This document shows positions 29,393 to 37,549 of a stretch of 64,000 bases of DNA, piece after piece (position 1 is the stretch's first letter; each line of letters begins with the position of its first letter). A program made the translations under genes and the position numbers. The stretch comes from Microvirga antarctica (GTDB lineage: Bacteria; Pseudomonadota; Alphaproteobacteria; Rhizobiales; Beijerinckiaceae): positions 372,001-436,000 of the forward strand of contig NZ_JAGEMM010000002.1 of assembly GCF_017921815.1 (NCBI RefSeq). Direction: 5' to 3'. The notes under the pieces are model-generated. The model was not told the origin of the DNA. It searched no databases and worked only from the letters and a program-made list of their open reading frames with translations.

Positions 29393-30199
29393 ATGGGACA
29401 GCCGATCCGGATCGAGCAGGCGACCAAGTCCTATAACGGCATGGAGGCTCTCTCGCCCACAAGCCTGACGGTCGCCGAGGGAGAGTTCGTCTCCATCGTG
29501 GGTCCCAGCGGATGCGGCAAGAGCACGTTGCTGCGGATCGTGGCTGGACTCGACAGTGCCACCAAGGGCCGCGTGTCGATCGGAACCCGGGTTGTCGACA
29601 AGCCGGAAACGGATGTCGGAATTGTGTTTCAAAGCCCGGTCCTGCTCGACTGGCGGACCGTTCTCGACAACGTGATGATTCAGGCGGAGGCCCGAAAGCT
29701 CCCGCGGGATCTCTATCTCAAGCGCGCCCGCGACCTGCTCGGCGCGGCGGGGCTCGACGGTTTCGAGGGGGCCTATCCCCATCAGCTCTCCGGCGGCATG
29801 AGCCAGCGCGTGAGCGTGTGTCGCGCCCTCGTGCATGACCCGGCCCTGCTGTTGATGGACGAGCCGTTCGGGGCTCTGGATGCGCTCACGCGCGACCAGA
29901 TGATGGTCGATCTCCAGAAGCTGTGGCTGCGATCCCGTCCCACCGTTCTGTTCGTCACGCACAGCGTTCAGGAGGCGGTCTTCCTCGCCGACCGGATCGT
30001 GGTGATGGCGCCGCGGCCGGGACGCGTCGAGGCGGTCATCGACGTCGACCTTCCGCGGCCGCGGCGGCTCTCCGTCCGCGGCACCCCAGCCTTCAATGCG
30101 ATCGTCAACGAGATCCTGCGCCATTTCCAGCGCATGGGCGTGATCCGTGACGACGAGGACGACCAATCGACCCCCCAGGATGCGGAGATGGCACTATGA
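29393..30199 (+). CDS. ABC transporter ATPase, SsuB/TauB-like
   Basis: 268 residues. Walker A GPSGCGKS, Q-loop GIVFQSPVLLDW, signature LSGGMSQR, Walker B LLLMDEPFGALD and H-loop VTHSVQEA are present. The start is either ATG 29393 (GAGGGA 8-10 nt upstream) or ATG 29375, 2 nt after the permease stop. The stop overlaps the ATG of the binding-protein gene. It powers import of an unknown organic solute. Confidence 0.9.
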   Translation: MGQPIRIEQATKSYNGMEALSPTSLTVAEGEFVSIVGPSGCGKSTLLRIVAGLDSATKGRVSIGTRVVDKPETDVGIVFQSPVLLDWRTVLDNVMIQAEARKLPRDLYLKRARDLLGAAGLDGFEGAYPHQLSGGMSQRVSVCRALVHDPALLLMDEPFGALDALTRDQMMVDLQKLWLRSRPTVLFVTHSVQEAVFLADRIVVMAPRPGRVEAVIDVDLPRPRRLSVRGTPAFNAIVNEILRHFQRMGVIRDDEDDQSTPQDAEMAL

Positions 30200-31173
30200 A
30201 GACGACGTTTCGGATAATGGCCGGCGCGGTTGCGCTCTCGCTCCTGAGCGCGAGCGCCGCCTATGCCGCCGACAAGGTGAGCGTGAGGCTCGACTGGAGC
30301 TGGTGGCCCGGACAGACACCGATGCTCGTCGCCAAGGAGAAGGGATTCTACAAGGACGCCGGCCTGGAGGTCGATATCCTGCAGGGGCAGGGGTCCAAGA
30401 CCACCACGCTCGTGGTCGGCGAGAATCGCGATCCCATCGGCCATGCCAGCCTGTCGACGGCGGCGCAGTCCATTTCCGCTGGCGTGCCCATCACGGCGGT
30501 CGCAGGATTTTGGCAGAAGGGCCCGATCTCGCTGATCTGTCTTGGCGACACCGTCAAGAAGCCCGCTGACGTCAAGGGCAAACGCGTCGGCTCCACGCCG
30601 ACCGGCTCCGACGGTCAGGTCCTGCCAGCGTTCCTGCGCGCCAATGGCCTGGACGTGAAGGACATCTCGCTGGTGAACATGCCGGGTGACGCCAAGTTCG
30701 CCGCCATCTCATCGGGTCAGCTCGATTGCATCAGCGGCGACGACTACTACTACGCGCCGCAGCTCATCGCGCAGGGCAAGACCGTGTCGATCCTGCGCTA
30801 TGCGGATTGGGGCGTCACCAACCTCAGCTTCGGCATCATCGTCAACAACACGTTCCTGAAAGACAATCCCGACGTCGTCCGGCGCTTTCTCGCCGCCACG
30901 CGCAAAGGGCTCGACTATACCTTCGCCAACAAGGACGAGGCGGTTCAGCTCTTCATCAAGCTGACCGGCAACACGCAGCCGGCAAGCTTTCACAAGAGCG
31001 CGCTGGAATCCTATGAGGCGTCCCTCCACACCGCTGGCACCGAGGGCAAGCCGACCGGCGTGATGTCTGCCGGGGATTGGGACTCGATGAACAAGACGCT
31101 GGAGCAATATGGCGGGATGACGGGGCGCAAGGACTCGGCGAGCTATTTCTCCAACGCCTTTCTGGCCCCCTAA
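30196..31173 (+). CDS. ABC transporter substrate-binding protein, NMT1/THI5-like
   Basis: 325 residues. A signal peptide ends near AAYAADKVS. The mature protein opens VSVRLDWSWWPGQTPMLVAKEKGFYKDAGLEVD, the NMT1/THI5 first lobe seen in importers of pyrimidine precursors, sulfonates and aromatic acids. The WSWWPGQ stretch suggests an aromatic-lined pocket. The ligand is not predictable. It is coupled to the ATPase by a 4-nt overlap. Confidence 0.9.
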   Translation: MKTTFRIMAGAVALSLLSASAAYAADKVSVRLDWSWWPGQTPMLVAKEKGFYKDAGLEVDILQGQGSKTTTLVVGENRDPIGHASLSTAAQSISAGVPITAVAGFWQKGPISLICLGDTVKKPADVKGKRVGSTPTGSDGQVLPAFLRANGLDVKDISLVNMPGDAKFAAISSGQLDCISGDDYYYAPQLIAQGKTVSILRYADWGVTNLSFGIIVNNTFLKDNPDVVRRFLAATRKGLDYTFANKDEAVQLFIKLTGNTQPASFHKSALESYEASLHTAGTEGKPTGVMSAGDWDSMNKTLEQYGGMTGRKDSASYFSNAFLAP

Positions 31174-31272
31174 CGGTCGCTTCGCGCGCCGCTCACGGCC
31201 TTCATTTTTCGATGACCGCAAAAGCTCGCGCATCACGGCGCGGGCGCCGCGGACGCATGACAGGATTCCAGG

Positions 31273-32904
31273 ATGCTCGAGACCTCGAAAGACACCGGTC
31301 ATCGGTTCGACGCCATTATTGTGGGCGGCGGACATAACGGCCTGATTGCCGCAGCCTATCTGGGCCGTGCGGGCCTGAAGGTGGCGGTTCTGGAATCGCG
31401 CGAGACCCTCGGGGGGCCCTGCGGGACCTATGAATTCATGCCGGGCTACCGCACTGCCTTTACCAACTCGCCCGGCAGCTTCGAGCCGCGTTTCATTCAG
31501 GAACTCGACCTTGCCTCCTTCGGGCTCACCTTCGTGCGGACCGATCCGACCGTCGTTCATCCCTTCCCCAGCAAGACGTTTATCGGCTGGCGCGACCGTG
31601 ACCGGATCGCGGCACAGCTCGATCATTTCGCAGCAGGCGAGGCGGCCCGCTATTTTGCGTTCCTGTCCAAGCTCGAGACCCTCGGGCAGCACCTTGGTAC
31701 CTCGCTGTTCGCGCCCTCGCCGGACCTCGCAACCATCGCGCGCCATCTCCCGCGCGAACAGGAGAGCCTGTTCAACCGGGTGTTCTTCGGCAGCCTGCGG
31801 CAGATCCTCGACGAGGAGCTGCGCTCGGAAGAGGCCAAGGCGCTGCTGGGCATGGTTGCGCTCAACGCGACTTTCACGCCGCCCTCGGCGCCGGGAACAG
31901 CGGTCGGTCTGATGATGCGCCCCTTGTCGCTGGCCTCCTCGCCAGCGCTCGACCAGGACGATCCCCGCCGCGCCGCCCTGCGTGGGTCGACCGGCCTGCC
32001 CCTTGGCGGAATGGGCGCCATCATCGACGCGCTCGAAGCCTGCTGCCGGCACCATGGCGTTCACATCGCGACCGGCGCGAGGGTCGCGCAGGTCCTTCAT
32101 CGCGACGGCCGCGTGACCGGCGTCGCGCTCGCGGGCGGCGACGAGTATACCGCACCGGTTGTCGTCTCGGCGATCAATCCTCGCACGTTGTTTGCCGACC
32201 TTCTGGACGACGAAGCGGTGGGCGCCGACATCCGCCACGAGGTGGCGGCGGTGCCCATGCGCGGTTCCGCATTCAAGCTCGTCCTCGCCCTCGACGGTCT
32301 GCCCCATTATGCCGGCCTGCCGGCCGACGTGTCGTCCGAGCAGGCGGCGGCGGTGCAGTTCCGCATCGCGCCGTCCGTCGACTACATCGAAAAGGCGGTT
32401 GCTGACGGTCTTGGCGGGCGATCGTCCCGCGAACCGATCATGTGGGGGTTGATCCCGTCCGTGACGTCGCCGGGCCTCGCTCCGGAAGGCCACCATCTGC
32501 TCAGCGTCAATGTGTGGCACGCACCCTATGACCTGCGGGAGGGCGATTGGAGCACAGAGCGGGACGTTTTCGGCCAGCGTTGCATCGACACGCTGACGCA
32601 GTTCATGCCCGACCTCAAGGATTGCATCGTCGATCATCGCTTCGTCGACCCTGTCACGTTGCAGGATGAGCTTGGCCTCGTCCACGCCAACATTACCCAC
32701 GGCGACATGCTGCCGGGCGCCCTGTTCGGCGCACGACCGCACCGGGCGGCTCACGATTACCGCACGCCGCTCAAGGGTTTCTATCTGTCGGGCGCGGGAA
32801 CGTGGCCGGGCGGGTACGTCACTGGCATTCCGGGCTTCAACGCAAGCAATGCCGTCATCAACGATCTCGCGGGCCAGACGCGCGCGGGCACCTCAGGAGA
32901 ATAA
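31273..32904 (+). CDS. FAD-dependent oxidoreductase, phytoene-desaturase-like (PYROXD2 type)
   Basis: 543 residues. The dinucleotide motif IIVGGGHNGLIAAAYLGRAG is at about 15-34, followed by ESRETLGGPCGTYEF. The C-terminal FAD motif GFYLSGAGTWPGGYVTGIPG is typical of the phytoene desaturase/amine-oxidase-like family. It probably oxidises an imported or pathway intermediate. The substrate is unknown, and no carotenoid genes are near, so carotenoid synthesis is unlikely. One base separates it from the next gene. Confidence 0.85.
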   Translation: MLETSKDTGHRFDAIIVGGGHNGLIAAAYLGRAGLKVAVLESRETLGGPCGTYEFMPGYRTAFTNSPGSFEPRFIQELDLASFGLTFVRTDPTVVHPFPSKTFIGWRDRDRIAAQLDHFAAGEAARYFAFLSKLETLGQHLGTSLFAPSPDLATIARHLPREQESLFNRVFFGSLRQILDEELRSEEAKALLGMVALNATFTPPSAPGTAVGLMMRPLSLASSPALDQDDPRRAALRGSTGLPLGGMGAIIDALEACCRHHGVHIATGARVAQVLHRDGRVTGVALAGGDEYTAPVVVSAINPRTLFADLLDDEAVGADIRHEVAAVPMRGSAFKLVLALDGLPHYAGLPADVSSEQAAAVQFRIAPSVDYIEKAVADGLGGRSSREPIMWGLIPSVTSPGLAPEGHHLLSVNVWHAPYDLREGDWSTERDVFGQRCIDTLTQFMPDLKDCIVDHRFVDPVTLQDELGLVHANITHGDMLPGALFGARPHRAAHDYRTPLKGFYLSGAGTWPGGYVTGIPGFNASNAVINDLAGQTRAGTSGE

Positions 32905-32905
32905 A

Positions 32906-33199
32906 ATGGAATTCCTCGTCAATATCAAACTGCGCTGGTCGGAAAACATGGACCCGGAGCTTAAGGAGCGCATCATCCACGAGGAGCGCGCGCATGCTGC
33001 CGAGCTCATCAAGGAAGGCCGCCTGGTCCGCATGTGGCGGGTCCCCTGCCGTTTCGAGAATTGGGGCATCTGGCGGGCCAAGGATGCCACCGAGCTGCAC
33101 GAGACCATCACGGGCCTGCCCGCCAATCCGTGGATGCACGACATCGTCGTTCATCCGCTGGCGCGCCACCCGGTCGATCCGATGCGGGACGCAGCGTAA
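32906..33199 (+). CDS. Muconolactone delta-isomerase-like protein
   Basis: 97 residues resembling the small decameric muconolactone isomerase family: EFLVNIKLRWSENMDPELKERI, RMWRVPCRFENWGIWRAKDATELH and the LPANPWMHDIVVHPLARHP C-terminus are in the right order and length. In the beta-ketoadipate pathway the enzyme converts muconolactone to an enol-lactone. Its presence here suggests a ring-cleavage lactone or similar small acid. CAGGAG is 6 nt upstream. It immediately follows the FAD oxidoreductase. Confidence 0.8.
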   Translation: MEFLVNIKLRWSENMDPELKERIIHEERAHAAELIKEGRLVRMWRVPCRFENWGIWRAKDATELHETITGLPANPWMHDIVVHPLARHPVDPMRDAA

Positions 33200-33223
33200 G
33201 ACCGAAGCGCGGAGGATCGAGCG

Positions 33224-34609
33224 GTGACGGCGAGCGCAACGCACAGCGACGGCTTGCCGGCACCGCGCCGCTACTGGGCGATGACGGCCGTTGCCATCGC
33301 CGTCACCATGGCGGTGATGGACGGGACCCTGATCAACCTGGCGCTGCCCACCATCGCGCGCGATCTTGCAGTCAGCCCGTCCGTGGTCGTGTGGGTTGTC
33401 AGCGCGTATCAACTGACCATCGCGCTCTCGCTTTTTCCCTTGTCGGCACTCGGGGAAAAGATCGGCTATCGCCGGGTCTATTGCGGCGGCCTGATCCTGT
33501 TCACCATCGCGTCGGCAGCCTGCGCGATGGCCGCAAGTGCGCCCGCGCTGATTACTGCGCGAATCCTGCAGGGGCTTGGCGCGTCCGGCATCATGTGCGT
33601 CAACATCGCGCTGATCCGGTTCATCTACCCCAAACAATCCCTTGGCCGCGGCATCGGCTACAACACGCTGATCGTGGCTCTCTCCGCCACCGCCGGTCCG
33701 TCAGTCGCCGCAGCGCTTCTTTCCGTCGCCGCCTGGCCCTGGCTGTTTGCCGTCAATCTGCCGTTGGGAATCGCGGCCCTTGCGGTGGGCGCCTGGGCGC
33801 TGCCGACCAACCCGCTCTCGTCACGGCGTTTCGACGGCACGGGCGCGCTGCTGACCGCTGTCGCCATCGGCACGCTGGTTCTCGCCATCGACGGCTTCGG
33901 CCGCAGTCAGACCTGGACCGCGCCCGCTTCCTTGTTTGCTCTCAGCTTGCTGCTCCTGGTCTGGCTCTATCGCGACCAGAGGGCCAAGCCCCACCCGGTG
34001 ATTCCCATCGACCTTCTCAAGGTCCGTCTCGTCGGCCTGTCATCCGCAACGGCGCTCGCCTCCTACGTCGTTCAGAGCCTGTGCTACATCGCCTTGCCGT
34101 TCTATTTTCATGGCGCGCTCGGATTCGGTCTTGTGGCGGTTGGCGTGCTGATGACGCCCTGGCCGCTCGCCATCGCGTTCGTCTCACCTTTGGCCGGCCG
34201 CCTGTCCGACCGCTTCCCGCCGGGTATTCTCGGCACGATCGGGCTGGTCCTGCTGGCGCTCGGCATCGCATCCCTCGTGCTGCTTCCTGCTGATCCCTCC
34301 GTCCTGAACATTCTGTGGCGCATGGGCGTGTGCGGCCTCGGATTCGGGTTGTTCCAGGCGCCCAACAGCCGGGCGATTGTGTCCGGCTCGCCCATCCACC
34401 GAAGCGGTGCCGCCAGCGCGCTGCAATCGGCGGCGCGGCTCATCGGCCAGACCATCGGTGCCGCTCTCGTGGCCTCCTTGTTCGCCCTCTTTCCCCAGAG
34501 CGCCGCCACTGCATGCCTTCAGCTTGCGGTCGTCTTTGCCCTCGTCGCCGCGCTCACAAGTTCGCTGCGCATGAGACCTGCAACGCCGGACGAAGCGGCG
34601 CAAAGGTAA
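33224..34609 (+). CDS. MFS exporter, DHA2 (14-TMS, EmrB/QacA-like) family
   Basis: 461 residues with about 13-14 hydrophobic segments. The motif LINLALPTIARDL in segment 1, the WVVSAYQLTIAL segment and the ARILQGLGASGIM motif C stretch are typical of drug:H+ antiporters. Start GTG 33224 has GGAGG 8 nt upstream. As the last gene of the island it may export a toxic intermediate or the solute itself. Confidence 0.88.
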   Translation: MTASATHSDGLPAPRRYWAMTAVAIAVTMAVMDGTLINLALPTIARDLAVSPSVVVWVVSAYQLTIALSLFPLSALGEKIGYRRVYCGGLILFTIASAACAMAASAPALITARILQGLGASGIMCVNIALIRFIYPKQSLGRGIGYNTLIVALSATAGPSVAAALLSVAAWPWLFAVNLPLGIAALAVGAWALPTNPLSSRRFDGTGALLTAVAIGTLVLAIDGFGRSQTWTAPASLFALSLLLLVWLYRDQRAKPHPVIPIDLLKVRLVGLSSATALASYVVQSLCYIALPFYFHGALGFGLVAVGVLMTPWPLAIAFVSPLAGRLSDRFPPGILGTIGLVLLALGIASLVLLPADPSVLNILWRMGVCGLGFGLFQAPNSRAIVSGSPIHRSGAASALQSAARLIGQTIGAALVASLFALFPQSAATACLQLAVVFALVAALTSSLRMRPATPDEAAQR

Positions 34610-34727
34610 GGCAACTCTCGCGGGGTCGGCGCCACTGTCGCGTCCCGACGTGGATTGCCCGCGGGACCGCTATGACGGCATGGCCGAGTCGGCCGGTATT
34701 TTGCCCGGAAAGAGGTCCACACATCGG

Positions 34728-34756
34728 TTGACCGCCATCCAAAAAGCCCCTATTTG
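34728..34756 (+). promoter_or_regulatory. Candidate sigma-70 promoter of the tRNA-Gln gene
   Basis: TTGACC (34728-34733) and TATTTG (34751-34756) are 17 bp apart, placing a start about 70 bp before the mature tRNA. No other strong pair is seen in the 226-bp gap after the MFS gene. Confidence 0.4.
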
Positions 34757-34835
34757 AGCGCCACCACGACGGTTGAAGATGACTCCCCCGGGGAGCGAGT
34801 CCGCTGAAATATGCGTGCTCATTCAACACCTTCGT

Positions 34836-34909
34836 TGGGGGATAGTTTAATGGTAGAACAGCGGACTCTGACTCCGCTAGTCAAGGTTCGAGTCCTTGTC
34901 CCCCAGCCA
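34836..34909 (+). tRNA. tRNA-Gln (anticodon CTG), used as integration site
   Basis: A 7-bp acceptor stem (34836-34842 with 34899-34905), D-arm sequence TAGTTTAATGGTAGAAC, anticodon stem GCGGA/TCCGC with loop CTCTGAC giving anticodon CTG, and T-arm with GGTTCGAGTCC are all present. The CCA end is encoded at 34907-34909. The 3' part from the anticodon loop onward is duplicated at 45707, marking it as the attachment site of the integrated element. Confidence 0.95.
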
Positions 34910-34926
34910 ATCGATTTCGCCCGCTC
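34866..34926 (+). repeat. attL: 61-bp exact repeat with 45707-45767
   Basis: The repeat starts in the anticodon loop (CTCTGACTCC), covers the tRNA 3' half and CCA, and ends inside the tRNA terminator. Beyond it the two copies continue with single mismatches through AGCGGG and a T-run. Tyrosine recombinases of this type usually cross over in the anticodon region. Confidence 0.93.
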
Positions 34927-34951
34927 AGTCAGTGACTTAGCGGGTTTTTTT
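34920..34951 (+). terminator. Rho-independent terminator after tRNA-Gln (left copy)
   Basis: Stem CCCGCT/AGCGGG (34920-34925 with 34939-34944) with an inner AGTC/GACT pairing, followed by a run of seven T. The right att copy has an almost identical structure, so the element carries its own version of the tRNA terminator. Confidence 0.75.
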
Positions 34952-34972
34952 AATGTCCAATTTAGGGGCTTT

Positions 34973-35062
34973 CGTGTTGCAAATGGTTGCAACACGTTCC
35001 CTTAGTTTACAAGGGTTTCGCATGTGTTGCATTTTGGTCCATGCAACACGGATGCAACACGG
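34973..35062. repeat. Left-end arm-type sites (TTGCAACACG family)
   Basis: A perfect 10-bp inverted repeat CGTGTTGCAA/TTGCAACACG with 4-nt spacer (34973-34996), a further TGTGTTGCAT near 35023, and two tandem 11-mers ATGCAACACGG (35041-35051, 35052-35062). The same 11-mer pair recurs at the right end. These look like integrase arm-binding sites. Confidence 0.65.
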
Positions 35063-35086
35063 ATTGAGCCTAGAAGGACCGATCTT

Positions 35087-36037
35087 ATGTCAGAGATTCC
35101 AGAAAATTTGAGGAAGCTGCTTCCGGGCAAGGTCAGTCTCGAACCTTCGCAAGGTGATAATTTCGCAGGGATTGCGGATGCCGTTGGCGGCAGGTTCTGG
35201 ATCTCTGGATCTGCCCTCGCTGGAATAGGAGGGATGCCGGCGGAAAAGCTCCTCCTTCTACGCCGCAAGATGTGGGAGGCGAACCAAGCGGGGGCCGCGC
35301 TCAAGGTCACGAGTGATTATTTGGCGGCAGAGCTTTCGCCGATGCCGTCCTTCTCACGGCGCGTCGACGACCTTCTGGAACTCATGGTTTCGAAAGCAAA
35401 ACCCCTCACTCGAACAGTGTCCTTCGAGCCGGGCAGTGATACCACAGTAGAAGCAGGGACGATTATTGGCAGCGAGCACGAAAAAGAGCTGATGTTTTTC
35501 TTGAGTTACCTACAAAAGAGAGGATTTATTTCTATATCGATCACCAACGGCGTCGCTTTTGCTGGGGTCCAGCCTGAGGCTTTCATATACCGCGAAAGCG
35601 AGCAACGGCAGATTTCAAGCTCCACTCGCGCTTTTGTTGCAATGTGGTTTGGCGGCGAAATGAGTGCGGCCTGGCAGGATGGGCTCGAGCCGGCCATCGG
35701 AGACGCGGGCTATGAAGCCTTTCGAATTGACAAGCATGAGCATGTGAACCGTATCGATGACGAAATCCTCGCCCAGATTCGGACGTCGCGTTTCCTGGTA
35801 GCAGACTTCACGTCGGAGAAAGATAAGCCGCGGGGCGGGGTCTATTTCGAGGCAGGCTTTGCCCTTGGCCTGAACGTGCCCGTGATCTGGACGGCGCATG
35901 AGCGCATGGAGAAGGAAATTCATTTCGACACGCGGCAGTACAATCACATCTTCTGGACCGACCCGGCCGATCTGCGCGAAAAGCTTTGGAATCGAATTGT
36001 TCGACTACTAGGAATCGGTCCGCTTAAGACGCCCTGA
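35087..36037 (+). CDS. Protein with C-terminal nucleoside-deoxyribosyltransferase/TIR-like domain, candidate defence effector
   Basis: 316 residues. Residues about 180-300 carry the pattern AFVAMWFGGEM, RIDKHEHVNRIDDEILAQI, SRFLVADFT and GVYFEAGFALGLNVPVIWT, which resembles the NDT/TIR-like nucleotide-cleaving fold; Glu255 in YFEAGFA is in the place of the catalytic Glu. The N-terminal 170 residues are unrecognised, with a helical/winged segment around 130-155. AAGGA is 9 nt upstream of ATG 35087. Position beside the att site of a satellite fits an anti-phage cargo gene. The biochemical activity is inference. Confidence 0.6.
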   Translation: MSEIPENLRKLLPGKVSLEPSQGDNFAGIADAVGGRFWISGSALAGIGGMPAEKLLLLRRKMWEANQAGAALKVTSDYLAAELSPMPSFSRRVDDLLELMVSKAKPLTRTVSFEPGSDTTVEAGTIIGSEHEKELMFFLSYLQKRGFISISITNGVAFAGVQPEAFIYRESEQRQISSSTRAFVAMWFGGEMSAAWQDGLEPAIGDAGYEAFRIDKHEHVNRIDDEILAQIRTSRFLVADFTSEKDKPRGGVYFEAGFALGLNVPVIWTAHERMEKEIHFDTRQYNHIFWTDPADLREKLWNRIVRLLGIGPLKTP

Positions 36038-36217
36038 CACAGCGGACGCCGTAGGAAGCTTGCTGACGGGCTTTCTGTACTCGGCGGTGGCTTTCTCTGC
36101 CCACGCCCTCAATTCCGCCTTGGTGGGCCCCGGAGGGCGTTCCTGGCGGAATTCTTCCGGGACGTCCGGCTCGTGGATTTTCTGGCGCCGGAACCGGCCG
36201 TGATTGACCCTCGTCAT
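36008..36217 (-). CDS. Small hypothetical protein (69 aa)
   Basis: A basic, helix-rich protein beginning MTRVNHGRFRRQKIHEPDVP and containing GPTKAELRAWAEKATAEYRK. GGAAGGGG is 7 nt upstream of ATG 36217, which overlaps the stop of the upstream gene (ATGA). Its 3' end overlaps the end of the opposite-strand NDT-like gene by 30 bp. Function unknown. Confidence 0.55.
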   Translation of the reverse strand: MTRVNHGRFRRQKIHEPDVPEEFRQERPPGPTKAELRAWAEKATAEYRKPVSKLPTASAVSGRLKRTDS

Positions 36218-36504
36218 CGCGAGGCCCCTTCCGCCTGCCGCGCCCAAGGGGCGGCGGTGTGATCGGTCAGGAGGGTCGGCAGGGCCTCCCTCAGTGCGCG
36301 ATCGGTCCGGATGCGCCCCTTGATCCGAGCGAACTCGGCGCATTCTTCGTCAGAGTGCGGCGGCCCCTCCGACTCCATGAAGGCGAATTTCCTGCCGTCC
36401 AGGTCGAACAACAGTTCGACCCGAACGGTCCGAAGGTCGTTCAAAGCCTGGTATGCGTCCGCAAGCGCGGCGCACCTCTCCCGTTCACTGCCAAGGGGGA
36501 TCAT
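36214..36504 (-). CDS. Small hypothetical protein (96 aa)
   Basis: 96 residues, acidic and mostly helical (CAALADAYQALNDLRTVRVE; HSDEECAEFARIKGRI). AAGGA is 7 nt upstream of ATG 36504. Translationally coupled to the 69-aa gene by a 4-nt overlap. It is divergent from the XRE-like gene and shares its promoter region, so the repressor-like protein may control it. Function unknown. Confidence 0.6.
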   Translation of the reverse strand: MIPLGSERERCAALADAYQALNDLRTVRVELLFDLDGRKFAFMESEGPPHSDEECAEFARIKGRIRTDRALREALPTLLTDHTAAPWARQAEGASR

Positions 36505-36532
36505 GGCGTGTTCCTTGCAATTTGTATTGAAA

Positions 36533-36600
36533 TCGCTACTGTGTGTTAACGAATATCAGTTAAATCGCTACACACAAGCGAAAAATTGATGAGGTAGCGA
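36533..36600. promoter_or_regulatory. Three TCGCTAC repeats in the XRE promoter region
   Basis: TCGCTAC occurs at 36533-36539 and 36565-36571 on the plus strand and inverted (GTAGCGA) at 36594-36600, ending just before the ATG of the XRE gene. Regular placement between divergent genes suggests operator sites for that regulator. Confidence 0.5.
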
Positions 36601-36601
36601 A

Positions 36602-36847
36602 ATGTCCCCCGAGCAGTGCAGAATGGCCAGGGCAGGCTTAGGGATCGGTGTGCGGAAGCTTGCTGAGCTGGCAAAGGTTTCAACCAACACGATCACTCGA
36701 CTTGAGGCTGGCGAGGAACTGAAAGAGCGAACGGTAGACGCCGTTAAGGCGGCTCTCGAAGCCGCCGGCGTCATCTTCATTGCGGAGAACGGGGAGGGGC
36801 CAGGGGTTCGGCTGCGGAAAAGGTTGGAAACAGCAAGAACCGATTAA
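36602..36847 (+). CDS. XRE-family helix-turn-helix regulator
   Basis: 81 residues with one helix-turn-helix: RMARAGLGIGVRKLAELAKVSTNTITRLEAGEELKERTVDAVKAALEAAGVIF. This is the short phage-repressor-like type common in alphaproteobacterial elements. It probably represses the divergent pair and itself via the TCGCTAC repeats. The region 36848-36964 after it holds no gene. Confidence 0.8.
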   Translation: MSPEQCRMARAGLGIGVRKLAELAKVSTNTITRLEAGEELKERTVDAVKAALEAAGVIFIAENGEGPGVRLRKRLETARTD

Positions 36848-36964
36848 CCATCAACGTAACTAATTCCCAGGTGCAATTCAACGGAGGGACACAACCACAC
36901 CTCGATAGTGTAGGAAGAGTACAACTCAGATGCCTAGTTCCGTTTATTCGGTTCCACATATCAC

Positions 36965-37549
36965 ATGGCCTTTCCTTACCCCCTCGATATCTGGCAGGCA
37001 TTTGTCAAGAAGCCAAAAACTGTATTTGGTTGGCCTGACTGGGACGAGGGTAAGCTGTCGCGAGAGAGCAAAAAGGACGCTCAGAGAGCCGGAAGGCAGC
37101 CGTTTTACTCTGAGGATGCCGAACGGCTGACCCTGCGCGTATTGCTTGACGATGGTTCTGGGGCTGCCATTGAAGGTGCGGGCGTTCGGATTATGGTTTG
37201 GAAGCATCACCTTCTGCGGGATATGACTGCCATCTTGGAAATATCCCATGAGGGAAAATCTCTTTGCATCAGTAGGGTCGACGTTGCTCCGACTTCGCCT
37301 CACGCCAATAAGCACTGGCGTCGCTTCAACTGCCTCCCAGAGATTGCAGGGTCGCACCACCACCCTTTTTACGAGAACGCCCTTCTCGGCCGTCAGGCGT
37401 TCCCACCCGAGGGAAACCTCCAGGTAGCCGTTCCCATTGACGAAGAGCCTCAATCCTTTAGAGATTTCATGAAGGTCGTGGGAACTGCATTTAATGTTCA
37501 GGGCTTAGAAGACCTCAGGCGTCCACCTGTCCAGGAGAGCATGCTGTGA
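36965..37549 (+). CDS. Hypothetical protein (194 aa), first gene of a coupled pair
   Basis: 194 residues, no membrane segment or signal. Notable parts: WKHHLLRDMTAILEISHEGKS, a Cys/His-containing stretch NCLPEIAGSHHHPFYENALLG, and SFRDFMKVVGTAFNVQ near the C-terminus. Clustered His (about 130-140) could bind metal. It overlaps the next gene by 4 nt (GTGA), so the two products are probably made together. I do not recognise a family with confidence. Confidence 0.6.
   Translation: MAFPYPLDIWQAFVKKPKTVFGWPDWDEGKLSRESKKDAQRAGRQPFYSEDAERLTLRVLLDDGSGAAIEGAGVRIMVWKHHLLRDMTAILEISHEGKSLCISRVDVAPTSPHANKHWRRFNCLPEIAGSHHHPFYENALLGRQAFPPEGNLQVAVPIDEEPQSFRDFMKVVGTAFNVQGLEDLRRPPVQESML

Noticed and set aside
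30709..32754. 681-codon open frame on the minus strand
   Set aside because: It is the antisense shadow of the FAD oxidoreductase and binding-protein genes, without ribosome site or recognisable motifs.
31273..32904. Carotenoid phytoene desaturase
   Set aside because: The fold matches, but no other carotenoid genes are near and the gene is tightly packed in a catabolic operon.
34811..35005. 64-codon plus-strand frame at the left att site
   Set aside because: It is the chance translation of the tRNA-Gln gene and its terminator.
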